Below, piece by piece: positions 1 to 10,200 of a DNA stretch of 64,000 bases. The stretch's first letter is position 1, and each line of letters begins with the position of its first letter. The notes beneath the pieces were generated by a model that made no database searches, was not told the DNA's origin, and saw nothing but the letters and a program-made list of their open reading frames with translations. The position numbers were made by a program, and so were the translations under genes. The DNA is taken from positions 18,777,614 through 18,841,613 of the forward strand of contig OX388321.1 of assembly GCA_947579605.1 (NCBI GenBank). The letters are read 5' to 3'. The DNA is from Athripsodes cinereus (taxonomy: Eukaryota > Arthropoda > Insecta > Trichoptera > Leptoceridae).

Positions 1-215
1 ATTTTACTTGTAATAAGCTGTATATAGTATATAGTATACACAGCTTATTACATATACCCTATAGTATAGATTCTAAGCATTCCTGTACTTAAGACTCACG
101 ACTAATGTGTTATTTTCGCTTTTTTCGTAACTTTGGCATTTTTGTCAAAAATGCACTTAAGTCCTAATGGCTCTCAGGTACAGATTTAATTATAATATCG
201 TTGTATAATTTGTAG

Positions 216-3200
216 GTGAGAGTGAAGCCAGATAAGTCAGGAGTGATCACAGAAGGTGTGAAGCATTCTATGAATCCTTTTGATGAAATTGCTGTGGAGG
301 AAGCTGTACGCATGAAAGAAAAGAATTTGGCTTCTGAAATAATTGCTGTATCATGTGGGCCAGCTCAAGCTCAGGTACTATTATTATTATTATTTATTTT
401 CTTAATACATATCACCACTCACCTTTACAGTCTTCACCTTTGTGGTGAATGATGTTTATACATTATACAATAAACAAAACATTCACATTATTATATTTTA
501 TAAAACAAATATCAAGTACGAGGGTGGGGTGAAAAGTTCTCGGCCTGACAATGAAAGACTGCGGTTTTCAGATTTTTTTTATTTTTATTTTACTACATAA
601 TCTCCCTTGACTTCAAAACACTTGATCCAGCGTTTCTCCAACATCAGTACTCCTTCCAGGAAGTGAAAGTCTGGAAGGTTGCGAAAATATTTATCTACAG
701 CCCTTTCAACTTCTTCATTGGATACGAAGAGCTTCCCAGAAACAAATTTCTTGAAGTTTGGGAACCAAGAAGTCTGAGGGTGCCAAATCAGGAGAATAGG
801 GGGGATGGACGAGCAAGTGATACCCCAAATCTTGCAGTTTTCCCATCGCCAACACACTCTTGTGTACGGGTACGTTGTCTTGGTGAGAGATGATTTTTGT
901 TTCTTCATACCAGGTCTCTTTTCGCGAATTTGGCCATCCAGATTGGTTAAAAAGTTTGGAGTAATATTTGTATGTGATTGTTCAACCTTTTGCAAGGTTA
1001 TCAATTACCAGGATACCTTTTTCATCCCTAAACACGCTAGCCATGACCTTTCCAGCAGATGAAATCGACTTCGCTTTCTTTGGAGCTGAACCAGCTTCCA
1101 CCCATTGCTTGGACTGCTGTTTTGTTTCTGAAGTGTAGTGGTGGACCCATGTCTTATCCATGGTGACAAATCACCGCACAAAATTGGTCGGATCCCTATT
1201 CTATCGGTCCAAAAATTGTTGCGAAAATCATTTGCGAATTTGTTTTTGAACGGCATTCAACAAATGCGGCACCCTTTTCGCGCGGAGCTTTTTCATCCCT
1301 TATTCTTTGAGCAAAGTGTTTCCGACCCTTTTTTTCGATATCCCTACAGCTTCAGCTATCTCATGCACCTCAGTTGCCTGTCGGCCAACACGGAATCATG
1401 CACTTTTTCGATGGTTTCCGATATGGCTATGGTTTTTGGCCATCCTTCACATGGGTCATCTTCGAGGGGTGTGCGACCACCTTTAAATTCAGCTGCCCAT
1501 TTTTTAACGGTTGACATTTAAGGAGCAGAGTCCTCGTAAACTTTTGTCAACTTTGGATGAATTTCTGTAGGGGTTAATCCATCTAAAACGAAGAACTTTA
1601 TGACCGCACGATACTCAAATTTATTCATTTTCATGAAAAATAAGCAAGACGTCGACTGCAAAAATTCGTGTGAAGAAACTACTTAAGAGAACAAGTTGAA
1701 ATTTGTCATATGAACTAATGACACATGCACCCAGGTAAGGAATTCAATTTTTTGCTGATTGGAGTAACATCTCTGTGTCAGGCCGAGAACTTTTCACCCC
1801 ACCCTCGTATAAGTAAATTTAAAACTATTACGGAACTGAGTAAATTTATTATATTAGATAAAATGCATATATTATTATTGCTACTCCACTGGTCGGCAAA
1901 ATTATCCAATAGAATGGTCCTGATTCGGAGCGTGTAGTGAGTGCATATAATCTTACTCTCCTTGTTATGGTTTTGTTAACATGTTAATTTTTTTTGATAG
2001 ACTAAGTTATAGTAATTGCACATTCAAAAAGGCTCGTAATGAACTATTTGTTTAAAAGGTGCATGATGAAGTAAATGTTAAGTCATATACAGTGAGTGGT
2101 TATTTATTATTATCTCTACGTAACACTAAATATGTCTCTCAAAAAATATACCTATATCATTATCTTATTACTTAGGTACATAAATAATATTGTTATGTAA
2201 TGTAGAGAAACTGTACATAATATATTATTATAATATACCTCTTTATACATGTTATTAGATAAGAACATTTAATAAATAAGTAGATATGTTTTTTTTTACG
2301 CGGCGGCAGAATTACCATCCACACTTCTCAGCATTACCAGATAAGTCTTCATATGATCAGTCATGATCACACAAAAAGTTAACAGCCTAATACCAGGAAA
2401 AATAACCTATCCAGATATACAGGATACCAAAGGATTAGGCTCAAAACGCGGGTTCAAAATGCCAGCATTGTGCCTGAGATATCTGTGTTCAAAAAGTTTC
2501 TTACAATATTGCAAGTATTATAATAGGTTTTTGAATTTTTATGTATAAATTCACTGGTGAATCTAATTTTAGTAAATTGTTTATTAAAGAGTTAACCTTG
2601 TAGCTGACATGACTAAAGGTATTATATAAATGGACCTAGAATGCCAAATATTTTTTATTTCTCCTGTTAGTTAATCTTTAATAGCCAATATAAAACCTTC
2701 TGTTTCCCCATACAATTCCCCAATGGTCGACCACCTGTTTGAAGCATATTTGTCAACATGAGATTGGTTGAGATCATTGAGATGTCTGGCATGAAGTTCC
2801 AGACGGACCTAGAATGCCAAATATTTTTTATTTCTCCTGCTAGTTCTGTATATTTACGTATTTTTTCTGCGATGGTTGTTTGTATATTATGCTGATTTAG
2901 TCGAGTTGTTATTTTTATTAATTTCTATTATTTACAGTGGTCAAAGTTGGTCGTTATATTTGTGTCAGTAATAATTTTGAACTGCCTTTGCTAAAAAAAG
3001 AGTTCATTTTTTATAATATGCTTAATTAATTCAGAAAAGTCATTGTTTGTAATTTGATGTTTGTCAATTCTAGTTTTAAAATTCACAAACGTCTGACCTG
3101 TGCATATTTTGTTGCAGTCCCCACATTTAAATCATACACTTTGCTTTTCTTGAGAATATCCCATTTTTTTATTTAGAATTAACTAGTAAATTGGGAAGTT

Positions 3201-5475
3201 TATTATTTGTGTAAAAAGCTTGAGAGAAATAATTTGTTATTTGTCTGAAAACCTCTCCTATTTGTAGTATTTTCTTCCAAGATCTAGTAGGTTTATCTTT
3301 AGTGTTGTAGGCCTGATAAATAGTCGAGCCTCAGTTTTTACAATGATATTCTATAGTAAAGTGATACAATCAATACAAACCGACACAATCAATGAAAAGT
3401 TAGATAATTATTTATTATTAATTTTTTAAAAATGATGTTAACATTTGTAGTTATCAGGTAAAATAGTCAGGGGACTAACTTTGTAGTGTGTAGAGTTTTA
3501 TGCATAACTTGATTATCATTGTGAAAGTTAAGGAGGTGTCCAGGGGCTCCAAAAGGCATTGTAGCTTTAAAACAATTTTACTTTAAAGTTTTCCTATCCT
3601 TCTGGTATAACAACACTCCTCTGATAAATAGCAAATATTCCGGAATACTTTGCACCTCTTTCTAAAGGTAAATTGTGAAGCATAATCCATGTTGGCGTTT
3701 ATAATTTCCTGGTGATTTTTCTTCTTTCAGGAAACTTTGAGGACCGCCTTGGCTATGGGAGTAGATAGAGGGATACACGTGGAGATCTCCGGGGCAGAAT
3801 ATGAAACACTACAACCAATACATGTTTCTAAGATACTGGCTAAGATAGCGCAAGATGAAAAAGTTAATCTTATCATATTAGGGAAACAGGTAGATATGTG
3901 TCATTTTGTTGTTTCTATAATTAAAATTATCAGTATGCATCGCATCTGCGTGTTCAGAAAATTGGCATACCACTTACAGCCATGTGGTGCCAGCATCTTG
4001 TCCATGCAACCAGGGCTTATCTGAACTACATATTGTTAATATTAAATTACTAAGTGTGTGTGTTTAATTGCCAGGCCATTGATGATGATGCTAATCAAAC
4101 AGCTCAGATGACTGCAGCAGTCTTGGACTGGCCCCAGGGTACATTTGCATCTAAGGTAGGTTGATTTGATAACAAGTTACTTAGATGTATTATGCAAAAT
4201 ACATAATACCTTTTTTCATTCATTAAGTACCTATAGCAATTTGTCTTTTAATTTTATTTAATTGAATTTGATAAGTGTCCACCAGTAAGATATTTCATAT
4301 CTTTGTCTGACCTTTAAATGTGCAATCACATAGTTAGACATTGGTATTCTCCTCAGTGCATTCATTGTGACACTTCCTCATTCTGCTTCTGCAATCCTAT
4401 TCCCGCATGTACCCTAAAAAGGAGAGCGATGCGCTTAGCTCTCCAAATAATTTACAATATATATGTGATAAAAATGTATGGAGATATACTAGCTCATGGA
4501 GCGAAATCAACCAGCGCACCTCCGGATTATAGTTTGTACGATGTCTGCATACATTGTACACTGATGTTGCTTGTAATTAATTGATAGGTAATACGTGATG
4601 ATTGTTTTATTCATATCAAAAAAATTAAAGTAGAGATTTTTTTTCAATTTTCTGTATTTCAAAATGGAGGATCCTTAAAACATTTGTTCCTTTGGGCCAG
4701 CCACTCATGCTGTAAAAGTATTAACAATATTATTTTGTTTATAGATTGAAGTGAACAGCAACGACCTGACAGTGACTAGAGAAATAGATGGAGGTCTTGA
4801 GACGGTGAAATGTCCCATGCCAGCGGTTATTAGTGCTGATTTGAGGCTTAATGAACCCAGATATGCCACTCTTCCCAATATTATGGTAGGTTTTATATCA
4901 ATCTCAAATTGATTAGTATTTATGACAGTTGTCTCTGTGATAGTAATCCACCCATAATGAGTGTTAATATAAAGGGAAAAGAACTACCCAGAGATGACTA
5001 CCTGCCTGTTGTTTACATGTAGTTAGTTAAATGGATACCCCACTCCCACTATTGGGAGATGTTATGATGGTATTGGTTAAAATAAATGCAAACTTTTTTC
5101 TACTCAGTATTTTACGTATTATTAATTTAGTCATTATTGCGCATCAGTAAATAATATTTTGGAATATAAATGGGATGATCCTATAAAAAGCAGCCTAAAT
5201 GTCTTAATAATTAATTGGCGTGGAGAGGATGTATTATGTGTTTATTGCAGCAGTTAGTCTGCTGGCTTCTCAGTTTTTTTTTATAAATGAAAAATATGTT
5301 TTAGAAAGCTAAAAAAAAGCCCTTGAAAAAAGTCACAGCCAAGGATCTCGGAGTGGATATCAGTCCTCGTATCAAAATACTCTCAGTGGAGGACCCCCCA
5401 GTGAGACAGGCTGGCTCTGTAGTTCCAGATGTAGATACTCTAATTGTAAAACTCAAGGAACGTGGTCATTGCTAA
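216..5475 (+). CDS. ETFB: Electron transfer flavoprotein subunit beta, 3' part of the gene (five exons)
   Basis: Five exons join in frame: 216-374, 3731-3889, 4075-4155, 4745-4885 and 5305-5475 (stop 5473-5475). Every junction is GT-AG and phase 0. They give 236 residues, beginning VRVKPDKSG and ending in LKERGHC, and they match the beta subunit from just after its N-terminal strand; the exon with the start codon lies left of the window. ETFB is the mitochondrial matrix partner of ETFA. The heterodimer takes electrons from acyl-CoA and other dehydrogenases and passes them to ETF-ubiquinone oxidoreductase. The stretch [14 protein letters not shown] (exon 3) is the conserved nucleotide-binding region. 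A DLGVD segment follows the lysine-rich KKKPLKK stretch in the last exon. An AATAAA lies at 5766-5771. Intron 1 (375-3730) carries a mariner and retroelement scraps. Identity is very secure. Confidence 0.97.
519..1807 (-). mobile_element. mariner-family DNA transposon, degraded
   Basis: The ends are near-perfect inverted repeats of about 30 bp, starting CGAGGGTGGGGTGAAAAGTT at 519 and ending with its complement at 1807. TA dinucleotides flank both sides (517-518 and 1808-1809), as expected for Tc1/mariner target duplication. The length of 1289 bp is normal for a full mariner. The element lies in ETFB intron 1, antisense to the host gene. Confidence 0.95.
585..1634 (-). pseudogene. mariner transposase, frameshifted
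   Basis: On the minus strand a transposase can be followed from an ATG at 1634 ([14 protein letters not shown]) to a stop near 585, a distance equal to about 350 codons, which is the normal mariner length. The reading frame breaks several times, so it is inactive. Recognisable parts in order are the N-terminal helix-turn-helix region (KWAAEFKGG), the WVHHY-like region, the block with [17 protein letters not shown] about 34 residues later (a D,D34D-type pair) and the C-terminal [15 protein letters not shown]. The D34D spacing and the tail are typical of mariner rather than Tc1. Confidence 0.9.
2283..2890 (-). mobile_element. RLE-type LINE, 5'-truncated 3' end (copy A)
   Basis: Read on the minus strand this matches the element at 42820-43590 down to the same 3' terminus, GCCGCCGCGTAAAAAAAA, whose A tail appears here as the T run at 2290-2297. 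The match covers the 3' UTR and the end of the coding region. It is interrupted by about 130 unrelated bases (roughly 2674-2803), flanked by two copies of a 35-40 bp piece of the element itself (about 2634-2672 and 2806-2845). It sits in ETFB intron 1. Confidence 0.8.
2925..3330 (-). pseudogene. Penelope-like element remnant with GIY-YIG-type motif
   Basis: The minus strand of about 3010-3150 reads [20 protein letters not shown] followed by RIDKHQ. This resembles the start of the GIY-YIG endonuclease domain of Penelope-like retroelements (GVYK-x-C...YIGQTGR-x-FKTR-x-EH). A stop interrupts the frame just before it, and the catalytic YIG is degraded to CTG. Upstream minus-strand sequence as far as about 3330 is lysine-rich and broken. 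It adjoins RLE LINE copy A. I rate the assignment moderately sure because it rests on one motif block. Confidence 0.6.
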
Positions 5476-6950
5476 CACCATCAAGAATCGTGCAGAACAT
5501 CATAAGTGAGATATATTATTATGTATTTGTAAGCACAATGTGAAATAAGTCACACTTTGAAATTATTTACTATTTTTTTATAGTGCATATTGAAGATGCA
5601 GAGATGTATTTATTATATTGGATTGTTGTATAAATGTATAATTACATTACATTGTGTAGATGGAGTAAATTTTTTAATCCCAATAGTGATGTAGACGATG
5701 ATGTTTCACTATTTGAACTTCTCTCAGGTCCCATTTATACTATTTTATTTAGACCCATGTTCTTCAATAAATAGTCAATTGTTTTACAACTTATTATTTT
5801 GATCAAATCCATCTAATGACCTTTCTTCATTAATGTGAGGAGTGTTTAAGTCAAATTATATAAAAAAAACATTTGTCAGGGGTCGGCAAACTTCTTAGCA
5901 AAAGGAGCAAAAAATCAGCAACAATATAATTTTCTTATGAAAAAATGCCCTGTGGCACAAAAACTTTCCAAGAAAAAAAGGGTCCTTCGGAATAAACTTG
6001 GGTCTGAAAAAATATAAGTTGGAGATCTTGTTTTATCCAACGTTTTTTTCAAATTCATCCAATTTGGGCATTTTGTCAAAGGGATGCAGATTCAGAGTCC
6101 TGTGTTGGATAAAGTTGTAAAATACAAATATTTTCATTTTGCATTTGTTTATTTTATTCAAACAAAAGATATACAAAAGGTAAGAAATCCAATGACGTGA
6201 AATATGGAGTCACTCAGCAAAAGATGATGGAAAGAGTTTGGCAGTACAAGAATATTAAATATTATTACAGAACACAGTCATTATACAAAATATACATTTA
6301 CAATTGTATTTATCAATAACAATGGTTTCTACGCAATCCAAGTTGTAGTTTACAAAGTGGTTTATTGAATTTGATGCAGTTTAATATTTAGATGAATTCA
6401 CTTAGTGTTCAAATATACAGAGGAGTATGCTACATAATATATATACAAATTACCTTATAACACGTGTGATTTCTGCATTATCTGTCAATGGGCAATCAAA
6501 ATGCACCTAGCTTGTAAAATACTACAGAAAGTCCAGTAAGAGTTTTAAGTAGTTCTAGCATACTAAAAAGTGAATGAGAAATTGTGGAATAGTTAACTAC
6601 CTGCTAAAAAACTACTCAAAACTCAAACTAAGCCTACAAGTATAAGTTTATAATAAATGGTGAAAAAATATGGATTAAACTTTCCCTAGTTAGCTAGCTA
6701 AAACTTATAAATGTTGCGCAGTTATTGTAACTTTCACAATATTTATAAATATGTACTTTAACTGACAATCTTTTTCATATACATATTTTTTTAATTCCTC
6801 ACAATATATTTTAAATAAAATGTGTTGATAATTATACAAGTTAATCAATAAAATGAATAGCTGTGATTGCACAGTATAACTTAGTGGACTCTTTGCCGAG
6901 GTAAAATATATTCCATAAAACAGGAAAGATATTGAACTATGAAACTGTTC

Positions 6951-6953
<3 letters not shown>
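5476..6953. other. ETFB 3' UTR and intergenic spacer
   Basis: It holds the ETFB 3' UTR with its poly(A) signal at 5766-5771, then AT-rich spacer with no supported exon. CAGGGGTCGGCAAAC at about 5877 looks like a single hAT end, but no matching right end was found. Confidence 0.6.
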
Positions 6954-6981
<28 letters not shown>

Positions 6982-7107
6982 CTCTTTAAATTTCCTTTGC
7001 ACATCATTACAGCTTTAGGCCAATGCGATGTGCAAAGAGATACAATTTATACATAGCAACACAATATTCATAATATTTAAAACAAAAACAAATAAGCAAA
7101 CAAAAGA

Positions 7108-9909
7108 TCACCACAGAATGCTCGTTGCCTCAATTAAGGCAACGAACTCTCTGTAGGACAGAGAAAATATGTCACAGTTCTGAGCCAACAAATTAAAAAA
7201 TACCATTGCTCTGTTGGCCGGAGAATTCATCGCCAAATTCGTTCTTCCATGGGTAGGATAGAACAACAAATGCCCCCGCGATCTATTGTAGGAGTGTGGT
7301 ACGTAAAATGACAGCTCTGTCAAAATCATTGGATTATGAATTATTCCATTCAACAATTTAAAAAAATGTTTTAGTAAGAAAAATGTTCTTCTCCTCTCAA
7401 GTGTATCATAACTCAAACATCCAGCGACAAACAATGAAGGATACAGAAATGGGTAACATCCATACGTTCGGTAATACAGATGTCTTAAAAATTTCTTTTG
7501 AACCTTTTCAAGCATTAGAGTATATCTGCCTTCGTGCGGATTCCACACAATTGAATTTGACTCGAGAATACTCCTAACCATGGAATCGTACAATGTTCTC
7601 AAAGTAGATTCATTTTGAAAGTACTTCGAATTTCGTAACACAAATCCTAATGTTCTAAATGCTTTCTCAGTTATATTGTTGATATGTACAGAAAAATTCA
7701 AATCTGTAGTATATGTTACCCCAAGGTCTTTTGTCTCCTGTATTCTGAGTAGTATACTACCAGCCATATGATAATTGAAAATAACCTTGTTGTGATTTCT
7801 CGTATACGACATTGCGTTGCACTTTTTAATACTAAAACCCAGTTTATTTGTATTTGACCACTGCATTATCGAATCAACATCCTTCTGCAGCAAATGTGCA
7901 TCATCAACATCAGCAATGCATCTGAATAGTTTCAGGTCATCGGCAAACATTAAATATTTAGAATGATCAATAAACTGGCCAATGTCACTTATAAAAAGTG
8001 TAAATAACAGTGGTCCCAGATTTGATCCCTGAGGTACACCAGATTTCGCAAAATACTCCGAAGATCTACTTCTATTATATGACACAAATTGTTTACGATT
8101 CTGAAAATAAGACGCAAACCACTTCAATAATCCACCTGAAAAACCAAATGTGCCCAATTTCATCAACAGTACATCGTGATCCACCCTGTCAAAGGCTTTT
8201 TCAAAATCCGTATAAATGACATCCACTTGCTGTGAATCATCCAAGCTCTGGCTGATATAACTAACAAAGCATAACTGATTAGTTGTCGTCGATTTACCTT
8301 TACGGAAACCATGCTGTTCGTCGACCAAATAAGAATTACAATTAAAATAAATTATTTTATGTAACATCATTTCAAATAATTTTGCTGGAGCCGAAAGAAT
8401 TGCCACAGGTCTATAATTTTCAATGTTAGATCTATCACCTTTTTTATAAATGGGTTTAACTCTTGTGGTTTTCCACTTTTCAGGGAATATACCACTACTG
8501 ATTGATAAATTAAAAATAAATAGTAGCACTTCGCACAAATAAAATTGACCACCCTTGATCACAAATGGAGGTATCTCGTCAGGGCCAGCCGCATATTTAG
8601 GCTTTAACCTAGAGAATGCATCAGTTACATCAGACAGAGTAAAACTTGTTATATTTAAGTGCTGATTTGCTACTGAGGACGATGACGCGTCATCTACATT
8701 TAAAACTGGAACATCGTCACGATACACAGAAGAGAAGAAACTCGCGAAGGCACCCGCTATATTCTCTCCCCCCATAAAAGAAACATCATTCAATGTATAA
8801 CTCAAAGGTTCAAAATCACTTTTTGATTTACTCTTTATGAAATTCCAAAATTTTTTGGGTTCATTAGCAATATTTTTTTCTGCTTCATCAACGAACTTAT
8901 TATGAGCATCATTAATCATCTTTTTTACCAATGAACGAAGCTCCTTAAACTTGTCATAAGCTTGTGGTGAGCCATTGGATTTCCATAATTTATGCATTAA
9001 ATGCTTCCGTTCAATCGTTCTTTTCAGAGCACCGTTGAACCAAATTGGATATTTTCCGCGATTAGTTTGATTATTTACTTTAAAACAATTATCAAAAATA
9101 TCATACAATTTTGCATATAAAAGATCAAGTGCAGTATTTACATCTTTAGCAGAGAAAACATCCGACCAACAAGCATCAGCCAAAAAGTTATTAAACAAAT
9201 GCATACATTTATAATTAAAATTCCACCTCGGACTTCTATCAACATCGGCAGATATTTCATCATTCAGGATTGCGTTATGACAATTATTTAAGCATAAATT
9301 AATAATCAAAGTAGGGTGTGCTGGGTCCTCAGGCACTAAAGGCACGTCATGCCTGTTGACAGAAATCCGAGAAGGTTGAGCATTAGAGTAAACCATGTCC
9401 AACATACGTTGTTTATCATTTAAAATAAAATTATATTGATTGAGCTTAAATCTATTTACAAAATATGAATTTTCACTCTTAGAAGAGCGAGATGAATGAA
9501 AATTGAAGTCACCTACAATTAATACATCTTTTTCCCCTAAAACATTGGCATAATTTTCAATTTTATCATAAAATATACTGTAAGCATCTTCCGAGGATCG
9601 TGGTGGAAAGTAAACCACACAAATTAATAAAGAGTAACGTTTCAAAACTACTTTGACCCATAAATCTTCTCCTGAAGATTCCATAAACGTTAAACGCTTT
9701 GCATAACATAAATTTGTAGTTCTAACAGCTAAAGCTACACCTCCACCACGAGATTCTCTATCTTTGCGGAAAACAACATATCGTGAGTCGAAAAGTTCGG
9801 CATCATTTACAGAAGAGCTCAACCAAGTTTCAGTAAGCAAAATTAAATCCATATTTTGAGCAAGAACATTGTTAGAAAAAAGTGCCGTCTTAGAATTAAG
9901 TCCTCTCAC
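7108..9909 (-). CDS. LINE ORF2: AP-like endonuclease plus reverse transcriptase
   Basis: About 930 residues without a stop. The N-terminal quarter is an endonuclease/exonuclease/phosphatase fold, with LLTETWL (catalytic Glu), IVGDFNFHSS and PEDPAHPTL (the terminal Asp/His block). The central part is the reverse transcriptase: FPEKWKTTRVKPIYKKGD, YTDFEKAFDRVDHD, SGVPQGSNLGPLLFTLFISD and the catalytic FADDLKLF. The C-terminal third is the usual LINE thumb region (RSILESNSIVWNP). The residue at 9909 is a GTG in open frame. The frame stays open upstream to a stop near 10000 with no ATG, and so overlaps the end of ORF1 by about 60 nt. Translation may therefore rely on reinitiation or frameshifting. 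This is element sequence, not a host gene. Confidence 0.9.
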   Translation of the reverse strand: MRGLNSKTALFSNNVLAQNMDLILLTETWLSSSVNDAELFDSRYVVFRKDRESRGGGVALAVRTTNLCYAKRLTFMESSGEDLWVKVVLKRYSLLICVVYFPPRSSEDAYSIFYDKIENYANVLGEKDVLIVGDFNFHSSRSSKSENSYFVNRFKLNQYNFILNDKQRMLDMVYSNAQPSRISVNRHDVPLVPEDPAHPTLIINLCLNNCHNAILNDEISADVDRSPRWNFNYKCMHLFNNFLADACWSDVFSAKDVNTALDLLYAKLYDIFDNCFKVNNQTNRGKYPIWFNGALKRTIERKHLMHKLWKSNGSPQAYDKFKELRSLVKKMINDAHNKFVDEAEKNIANEPKKFWNFIKSKSKSDFEPLSYTLNDVSFMGGENIAGAFASFFSSVYRDDVPVLNVDDASSSSVANQHLNITSFTLSDVTDAFSRLKPKYAAGPDEIPPFVIKGGQFYLCEVLLFIFNLSISSGIFPEKWKTTRVKPIYKKGDRSNIENYRPVAILSAPAKLFEMMLHKIIYFNCNSYLVDEQHGFRKGKSTTTNQLCFVSYISQSLDDSQQVDVIYTDFEKAFDRVDHDVLLMKLGTFGFSGGLLKWFASYFQNRKQFVSYNRSRSSEYFAKSGVPQGSNLGPLLFTLFISDIGQFIDHSKYLMFADDLKLFRCIADVDDAHLLQKDVDSIMQWSNTNKLGFSIKKCNAMSYTRNHNKVIFNYHMAGSILLRIQETKDLGVTYTTDLNFSVHINNITEKAFRTLGFVLRNSKYFQNESTLRTLYDSMVRSILESNSIVWNPHEGRYTLMLEKVQKKFLRHLYYRTYGCYPFLYPSLFVAGCLSYDTLERRRTFFLLKHFFKLLNGIIHNPMILTELSFYVPHSYNRSRGHLLFYPTHGRTNLAMNSPANRAMVFFNLLAQNCDIFSLSYREFVALIEATSILW

Positions 9910-9931
9910 GTTAGCATATAAGATATCAATT

Positions 9932-10200
9932 CTATATGGCGTTGGTTTCCTTTGGTTCTGACCGTTGACCTCTGGACCTCCGAAAGTACCACTGGTTTAT
10001 AGCTATATTCGGAGGCCACATGTCAGGCTTCATCCAGTGCTCATAATAACCTTCAGGAACTGAAACTTTAAATGATGCGTAGTTCTCACTTTTCGTAATG
10101 ACCTTCTCAATTTTGATAGATGTACATTCAGGAAGCTTTCTCAGCATATAATTATGAACTTGTTCCTCAGTTGTACCTGCCTTAAAATAAAAGGCATGGA
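9932..10200 (-). pseudogene. LINE ORF1 protein, C-terminal remnant
   Basis: The minus-strand frame ends at TAG 9932-9934 and is open upstream to about 10200. It reads HAFYFKAGTTEEQVHNYMLR, then a segment containing SFKVSVPEGYYEHWM and DMWPP. This matches the C-terminal domain of ORF1 proteins of Jockey/CR1-type elements (a FRVSVP block followed by a WP motif). The N-terminal part, normally carrying zinc knuckles or a coiled coil, is missing through 5' truncation. It overlaps the ORF2 frame. Confidence 0.7.

Larger units (their letters stand above)
6954..10200 (-). mobile_element. CR1/Jockey-superfamily LINE, nearly full ORF2, 5'-truncated
   Basis: A non-LTR retrotransposon lies on the minus strand. 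Its 3' end is a trinucleotide microsatellite (ATT on the plus strand, about 6954-6981) rather than poly(A), as in CR1-clade elements. It carries the end of ORF1 and an uninterrupted ORF2 with endonuclease and reverse transcriptase. The 5' end is lost near 10200, within ORF1. An ORF2 without stops suggests a fairly recent insertion. No target duplication could be fixed. Confidence 0.88.

Noticed and set aside
1138..1521. 127-codon plus-strand frame
   Set aside because: Antisense shadow of the minus-strand mariner transposase.
5877..5960. hAT-like end CAGGGGTCGGCAAAC
   Set aside because: No complementary right end or octamer duplication could be found in the window, so no element is called.
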